64,000 nucleotides of DNA from Bolinopsis microptera (taxonomy: Eukaryota > Ctenophora > Tentaculata > Lobata > Bolinopsidae): the NCBI RefSeq assembly GCF_026151205.1, contig NC_087082.1:4588908-4652907 (forward strand). Direction: 5' to 3'. Made by a program: the position numbers and the translations under genes. The notes below the pieces were generated by a model. The model did not search any database, was not told the origin of the DNA, and saw nothing but the letters and a program-made list of their open reading frames with translations. Shown piece by piece: positions 58,701 through 64,000 of this stretch (position 1 is the stretch's first letter; each line of letters starts with the position of its first letter).

Positions 58701-59595
58701 GATTACATCAATCAGATGCTGTAAAAATCTCTTTGGGTTGCGTTCGGGTCGATACCTAGTATTTCGGGGTAAGGGTGGTAGTTATTACTTATTGAATTAG
58801 CTGAAGTTTATCGAATCTTTTTTGCCGAGTACAGCTGCCTTTGGGTAGTTCTTCTTAATCTATTACAATTGTAAATGAATGGGAAAAGCGAGCGACCGAT
58901 TTCATTCTCGGTATCATTTTGCATTTGAGAACGGTCAATCAAATTAATATCATTTCCTTTTGTTTGGGAAAGAGAGACACTGGCAGCGGTCCACTCTACC
59001 CATGATTATGGGTTTTGGTCAAATTACAGCTACAACTTTATTGTATTCTGTGCCGTCGAGATCTTGCGAACAAGCTGCATCCATTACCTGACAAAAAGCA
59101 AGATATTTGTTTTAAATCCGTTCACAATCCCTCAGCAATCAGCAAAGTTTCAACCGCAACCCTAGTGGCCTAGCGGGTCTATGACGGACACATTGTAATA
59201 TATTAATACACATTTTAAAATAAACTCAGCCTCGTATTCTATTATGCGACATATTTTTCATCAAAAGTGAGATTTTAAACAAGATTGTTGAATCGTCTGT
59301 TACCTTATCCCTGGCGTCAAGCATGGCAAGGTAGGGCTTCAATGCATCTGAAACAAAAATATTTCACTTCGATTCACCACTATGTTGCCGAGGATTTATA
59401 TTTTATAATAACAACTATAACTTCTATCGAGATAATGTGGGTAAATATAGGATGGATATGCGGGTAATGAGATGCAATACATCTCATTTCTTAATACAAA
59501 ACACAAATAGACGACTTACCAAGATCAACAGCTGGTGTAGGTTGAGATCCAATGACTGCGACAGAGAGCAGGGTTATCACAAAACGGTTCATCAT
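55781..59595 (-). CDS. Unrecognised small secreted, helix-rich protein (six exons)
   Basis: Minus-strand exons: 59595-59520 (start and signal peptide), 59347-59304, 59087-59028, ~57056-56944, 56554-56314 and 55941-55781. All proposed introns are GT-AG and phases agree except between exons 3 and 4, where one or two bases are unaccounted for. The product is about 231 residues. The N-terminus (MMNRFVITLLSVAVIG) is a typical signal peptide followed by a Pro/Thr stretch. The mature part is predicted mostly helical, with two central hydrophobic stretches (VMLASIVIEAG and IFYLTMIGDVC), only a few Cys residues, and a C-terminal amphipathic helix. I recognise no domain. A MITE (58519-59024) lies three bases into intron 3 and may have altered that donor, explaining the phase problem. 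The start could be the second ATG (59592). Confidence 0.6.
57075..57122. repeat. 16-bp tandem repeat (TATTTACCCCCTTTAC)
   Basis: About three exact copies in a row. It lies just upstream (minus strand) of the proposed exon 4 acceptor, so it is intronic. Confidence 0.75.
57123..58518. other. Intron 3 of the secreted-protein gene, unique part
   Basis: No repeat or additional exon is convincingly seen. An extra small exon here could resolve the phase mismatch between exons 3 and 4, but I cannot point to one. Confidence 0.4.
58519..59024. mobile_element. Palindromic MITE with ~150-bp near-perfect inverted ends
   Basis: The left arm (58519 to ~58675), starting TTTGACCAAAACCCATAATC, is matched by the complement at ~58872-59024 with almost no differences, implying a young insertion. 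The middle ~200 bp is unique, with no coding frame. The target duplication is unclear, possibly the dinucleotide TA. It lies in intron 3 of the minus-strand secreted-protein gene, directly beside the donor. Confidence 0.78.
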
Positions 59596-60289
59596 TATAA
59601 CCTAATAACCTGGTTGTAACCTGATTATAACCTAAAGATAAAACAGTTATAATATAATTTCATCAAACTTTCAGCCTTAAAGAACGATATAAATTGAATT
59701 CAATATTCAGAATCTAAATATAATTTTGAACACCAAATAACAATTTTTGCCCTCCCCCCCCCCCCCCCCCCCCCGTATTTCGACCTTTAAAATTTTTCAG
59801 CTCAAACACAAGGGTCCCCCGGCCCCATGTATAAATTTTGTAAAATTGTACACATTTTTCGAAAACTTATTGTTCTTCAAATATCATAAAATCGGTACGA
59901 AACGTTTTGTCTCGCCAAGCTGATTGCGATCCTGTAAAAATAACGGATACTTTGAAGTTATATTCAACCAGACTAGAATAACAATTTTACTTCAATTGAG
60001 CATCATATCAAAGTCTACTGAATCATGGCCCTATTAGCTTGGTATGAGCTTTAAGTGGCCTGGTATGCGTAGATAAACATGTTAAGAAATCCAATTTTGT
60101 CACATATTTAATTAGATGACCAAAAATCATTATATAAATTAGTTGAAAATAAGCACCATCTCAGAGATGTGAGCTCGGGCGGAACAAGCTAAGAAACATG
60201 TTACATAGACCGAACTGAAGAGAGACGACGCAGTTAACTGAACTTCAATAAACTGATACAGTGTTGTGGAACAAACTGAACCTTTTTAA
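59596..60289. other. Upstream region of the secreted-protein gene
   Basis: AT-rich, with a long C run (59754-59774). Its promoter should lie here, but no TATA or initiator motif stands out. Confidence 0.35.
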
Positions 60290-60690
60290 AGGACTTGAAC
60301 ATTGTTACCTCAATTTAAATATTGAGAACAAAGCATGTGGAATGTGATGTAGGTATGAAGTGAGGGGTGTCCCGCCACTTTTATTAGAATGTGAGGAACG
60401 CAGGAATGTGAGAAATGAGGGAAACTGAAAGAAAAATTAGAAAATTTGGAACGTACTGTAGAGCTGTAGTTCCACACATTACCGAGCTATCAATTCTAAA
60501 GGACTCAACATTGTTACCTCAATTTAAATATTGAGAACAAAGCATGTGGAATGTGATGTAGATATAAAGTGAGGGGTGTCCCGCCACTTTTATTAGAATG
60601 TGAGGATTGCAGGAATGTGAGAAATGAGGGAAACTGAAAGAAAAATTAGAAAATTTGGAACGTACTGTAGTTCCACACATGATACTGTAG
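60290..60690. repeat. Two-copy tandem duplication, period 209 bp
   Basis: Copies start at about 60290 and 60500. Each contains TTGTTACCTCAATTTAAATA, GAGGGGTGTCCCGCCACTTT and GAACGTACTGTAG, with few differences. The duplication is non-coding and probably recent. Confidence 0.8.
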
Positions 60691-60732
60691 TTGGATCACA
60701 GCACAAGTAGAAAATAAAGTCTTCTACCTGGG

Positions 60733-60768
<36 letters not shown>

Positions 60769-60769
60769 G
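60733..60769. repeat. (CT)n microsatellite
   Basis: CTCTCTCTCTTTCTCTCT-type run in non-coding DNA upstream of EFG1. Confidence 0.8.
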
Positions 60770-61036
60770 GGCTATAGTTCGACACGTACCGAAGTCTGAC
60801 AGGGGTGATTTCTGGCGAAAGTTGACGAACTAGAATACGTGTCGAACTAGAGTACATGAATCGTTTTACCATTATATATTACTTATTACCTATACTATTT
60901 ACTATTACCTATGACCTATCCTATACCTAAAAAAGTGAAATACTGTTCAAACTCCATAAAAATCCGCAACAACAATTAATTATTTCAGTTTGTGTTAATT
61001 AACTATGATATGACCCCTTTAACTGCTCCCTTAGCA

Positions 61037-61316
61037 ATGAAACGAACACATGAATCCCAGATCAATCTCAGAAGCAAAAATAAAGAGGAAGAAAATGGGA
61101 AACAGAAGAAAGATTCTTCTCTCCAAAGCGTTGGGAAGATAAAACGTGAAATAAGAAATGTAAAACGTCTCATGAGTAGAGTTGAGGTGGGTCATTGCTT
61201 TGATCATTTATATTTTAGATTACACTTTAAATTAAACGGGAACATATAATGGATTTCTTTCATCGTTATTTTCACATCTATAAAATTCGCTGTAACTAAA
61301 TTGTACTTCCAGAAAA

Positions 61317-61348
<32 letters not shown>

Positions 61349-62707
61349 ACAGTGTCGAGGAGTTATTTTTAGGAAAACATGGCTCCGTCTCAGCCATTAA
61401 TAATGGTAATAATTCCCAAAATGCTCAGAGTTTACCGCCGACTGTGGTTCAAGAAAACGAGAGAAGGCTGGAAATGTTGCAAAATAAATTGGTCAACACC
61501 CAGCAGTCAAAGATTTCTGACAAATACAAAATGGTTCGTTTTCCACTAATATATATATAAGGAGTCGTTCACATATTACGTAATCAGCCGATTACCCCTA
61601 ATGGTGACAATATTTCGCAGGGAATGTGTGTCTACTCTCCACCAACACTCACATTCCATTACCATATCGATATTTCCGCATTAATTGGTCTCAAAATTAA
61701 ATGAGCAATAAATCTTAAGTATCACACTGCTAGTTATATTTTCAAAACATGAATTCTAAGTGATTATATTCCTACTCTAGGTGCGATTCTTCGAAAAGAG
61801 GAAATTATTCAGAAAACTAAAGAGCGCCCGTAATGTCCACGGAGACGAGAGTCCTCAAGTCCAGAAAATTCGAGATCAGATCAATTATATAGTGGTAATG
61901 GCTATTTTAAATGAACGGTTTATTCCAAAATACATGCTATTGCCTGTTACGAATAAAATTCGATATCTTTCCACAGATTCCAAATATTCATTACGTGTCA
62001 TCGGTTTCACTTGTAATTAGTATTACCCTCATTATTATTACAGTACTTTCCGCTGGGTGAAAAGTACATATCTTTACTTCCCAAAGAACCGTACACAGAC
62101 GATAAAGTTATCGCCAGACAGGAGGAAATTCTTCAGTCCATCGCAGGTAATCTCCAAATAATTTCTTATTTTTTAACCCAATTTCCACGTGCCCACAGAA
62201 AGGGACATAAAAAATGTACTTTTTGTTTTAGTTTTCTTTTATACTATCCACTATTGTTTTAAGTTAAGATTTGGTTAATTAGGCAAGTATTCATTAATAA
62301 CTTGGTTACCAGGGAAAGTGTTGATTAAAGATCTGGAAGACGCGTCTCAAGCGTCTTGGAGTAAAGATAAAAACGTGCCTCTCTCTAGAATAAAATCACT
62401 TCAGGTAAAACTAAAAGCTTTACATAATTTCCCACTGTACATAATTTCCCACTTTTTATGCTAAAGTACTGTTGCAACTTTGAAATTAAATATTAGATAA
62501 TTGAATTTAATCTAACTTAAATATCGAAAATCTATGTTCAACAACAATGCATAATATAAGAACATCGACTCATTTTACTCACGGAAACTCAAACAAGCAC
62601 ATTACTCCCAGGCGCCAGATCTTAATCTAAAAGAGAGACGAATTCACAGCAAGCCAGCCCCAGTTCCCTCTTCCACAGACGACTTCTTCATCATTGACCG
62701 AGGTTAA
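61037..62707 (+). CDS. EFG1: rRNA-processing protein EFG1
   Basis: Six exons: 61037-61186, ~61313 (or 61360)-61533, 61781-61894, 62044-62146, 62313-62404 and 62612-62707. The product is about 242 residues or slightly more. The Efg1 family core is visible: basic helices with IKREIRNVKRLMSRVE, then ISDKYKM joining VRFFEKRKLFRKLK, then INYIV joining YFPLGEKYISLLPKE. Efg1 is a nucleolar protein needed for early 18S pre-rRNA processing in yeast; animals have orthologues of similar size. The start at 61037 is chosen because its context is conserved in the duplicate at 52841. The best acceptor for exon 2 (TTGTACTTCCAG, 61312) is followed by 27 G and gives the wrong frame (exon sum not divisible by 3). 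Acceptors at 61359 or 61362 keep frame. The polyadenylation signal is AATAAA at 63190. Confidence 0.88.
61317..61343 (+). repeat. 27-base G homopolymer at EFG1 exon 2 boundary
   Basis: The run sits directly after the best splice acceptor. If exonic it would encode poly-Gly and shift the frame by one base. Similar long G/C runs occur at ~24384, 28920, 29119, 44821, 59754 and after 63530, so length errors are plausible. Confidence 0.8.
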
Positions 62708-63230
62708 CGGCAGTACCGTTTCCGTATCCGTGCTGATAAGGAACAGACAGTCTTTACAAGCGATTCAGACAGTTTCTCTGATTATTCTTTATTGTGCTCA
62801 GCATTAAAATATGGAATAGATCGGGGATATTTTAATTGAAGCTGGGCGGTATTTAAAATTGACATAGATTTTTTGCATAGATTGTCTTATTTTACATTCC
62901 GAGACTAAGTGGATTTCTTAGAATCACAAAGATATCTATCCATCTCTTATCAAGTTATCAGTTCTCATTTGGTTACTTGAACTAATTTAATTTATTGAGT
63001 TTTTTTGAACTAGTGTATAATTTCTATTGTTAAATATACGGTCATTTAACATTTTATTAGTCACATTTAACGAGTTTTGCTTGTGTAATGCATTACTTTG
63101 TTATCTCTTTCGTGGTCATTGATTGCATGACATCGAATGTGGTAGTTAGGTATTTCGTTTTAATATAAGAATTATCGGGGTTTATTTCCAATAAACGTCC
63201 TCGTATATATATTTATTTTACTTTTAATTA
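62708..63230. other. EFG1 3' UTR
   Basis: AT-rich stretch between the EFG1 stop codon and AATAAA at 63190-63195. No other gene is seen. Confidence 0.6.
63190..63195 (+). terminator. EFG1 polyadenylation signal AATAAA
   Basis: The signal is preceded by TTTCC and lies about 480 bases past the stop; it is the clearest signal in the 3' flank. Confidence 0.55.
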
Positions 63231-63571
63231 AATTGGTAACTTATCATTTCTTGTTTAGGGCAGGGGTTGCTGATGGTTTGGGAGACTATTTGGTTGTTAA
63301 GGGTATTGTTCAGACGATAAAGGTGGGACTGATCGGTCAGGTTGTTGCAGGTGTGGTCTTTAGGGGAATATTTTTAGTGGGTTGGTGTTTGGGTGGGAGG
63401 GGGTGGGGGTGGTGGGTGGATAGGGGGATGGGGGAGAGGTGTGTGTTGGTAGGAGGTGATTGTAGATTTTAGGGGGTTATGTTTTTGATGGAGATGGTGT
63501 CGGGGATTAGTGAGTGGGGGGAGGTGTTTTGGGGGGGGGGGGTGGGGGTTTTTGTGGGTGGGGAGGGGATA

Positions 63572-63605
<34 letters not shown>

Positions 63606-63621
63606 CTTGGGGTGGGGGAGT

Positions 63622-63658
<37 letters not shown>

Positions 63659-64000
63659 GGTGGGGGGGGGGGTGTGTGTTAATTATATAATATTTATTTG
63701 GTTGGGGGGGGGGGGGGGGGTTGGTTTTGGTGATGGGGGTTTGGGGGGTTTTGGGGGCTTGGGGGGGGGGGTTTGGTTATTTGGGTGTTACTTTTTTTCA
63801 TGTTGTGGGATGGGGGGGGGTGGAATGGTGGTGACATAACTGGGGGGGGGGGGGGCCGTGGGGGTTTTTTGGGGGTTGTGTAAGGTGGGTTGTGTGTGCT
63901 TGGGGGGGGGTTGTCATGGGTGGGGGGGGGGTTCTTTTTTTTTTCTCCTTTTCTGATATTGGTTTGTTTTCTTGGTTGTTTTGGGGGGGGGGGGGTTTGT
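63231..64000. repeat. Extreme G/T-rich tract with long G runs
   Basis: Composition changes abruptly: the plus strand is nearly all G and T, with C and A rare and G runs of 10 to over 30. Open frames in it (Gly/Val/Trp-rich) are compositional. It could be a genuine G-rich satellite, but the pattern also looks like low-quality or artefactual sequence. Confidence 0.7.

Noticed and set aside
61559-61600. Possible start of a new exon in EFG1 intron 2
   Set aside because: It matches the dispersed GTCGTTCACATATTACG repeat, so it is intronic repeat sequence.
63233-63839. Gly-rich open frames
   Set aside because: They come only from G/T-rich composition and long G runs.

Overview
This window comes from a metazoan nuclear genome. 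It has multi-exon genes with GT-AG introns, a Pol III tRNA-like gene, AT-rich intergenic DNA and a heavy, mixed load of non-LTR retrotransposons (LINEs) and non-autonomous DNA transposons. Several LINE types here, such as the CR1-like elements with PHD and SGNH-esterase domains, are the sort common in cnidarians and other marine invertebrates. That placement is inference only; nothing in the window fixes the species.

Layout. Bases 1-24,300 are a LINE graveyard. It starts with a 3' fragment of a reverse transcriptase (RT) element and a tRNA-Asp-like gene (minus, 2140-2211). A LINE with an unbroken ORF2 follows (minus, 3495-6497), then a frameshifted RT remnant (7237-8828). Next is a long CR1-like element (9217-15657) whose ORF1 and ORF2 form one open frame, broken near its 3' end by a frameshift and an insertion. 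A decayed minus-strand LINE (17463-20097) then abuts a decayed plus-strand CR1-like LINE (20102-24290). Bases 24,384-27,279 are a foldback-type element with a GGA-rich minisatellite core. Bases 27,907-30,587 are a TTAA-flanked palindromic element with regularly spaced 16-bp palindromes. Bases 30,600-45,800 hold more LINE debris, three hAT-like MITEs with perfect 8-bp target-site duplications (TSDs), a second TTAA-flanked element and dispersed repeats.

Host genes lie in the right third. An EndoU/XendoU-type endoribonuclease is at 45911-46924 (2 exons, catalytic His/His/Lys visible). SRRM1, an SR-related splicing coactivator with an N-terminal PWI domain, is at 48142-52362 (12 exons that sum to a complete frame). 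A small secreted, mostly helical protein that I do not recognise lies on the minus strand at 55781-59595. EFG1, a pre-rRNA processing factor, is at 61037-62707 (6 exons). A decayed duplicate of EFG1 exon 1 lies 8 kb upstream of it. The last ~770 bp is an extreme G/T-rich tract that may be an assembly artefact.

The host genes do not form an operon or shared pathway, although SRRM1, EFG1 and EndoU all act on RNA. The strongest leads are the fused PHD-SGNH-PHD-endonuclease-RT frame, the foldback minisatellite element, the palindrome-array TTAA element, and the unrecognised secreted-protein gene with a MITE at its splice donor.
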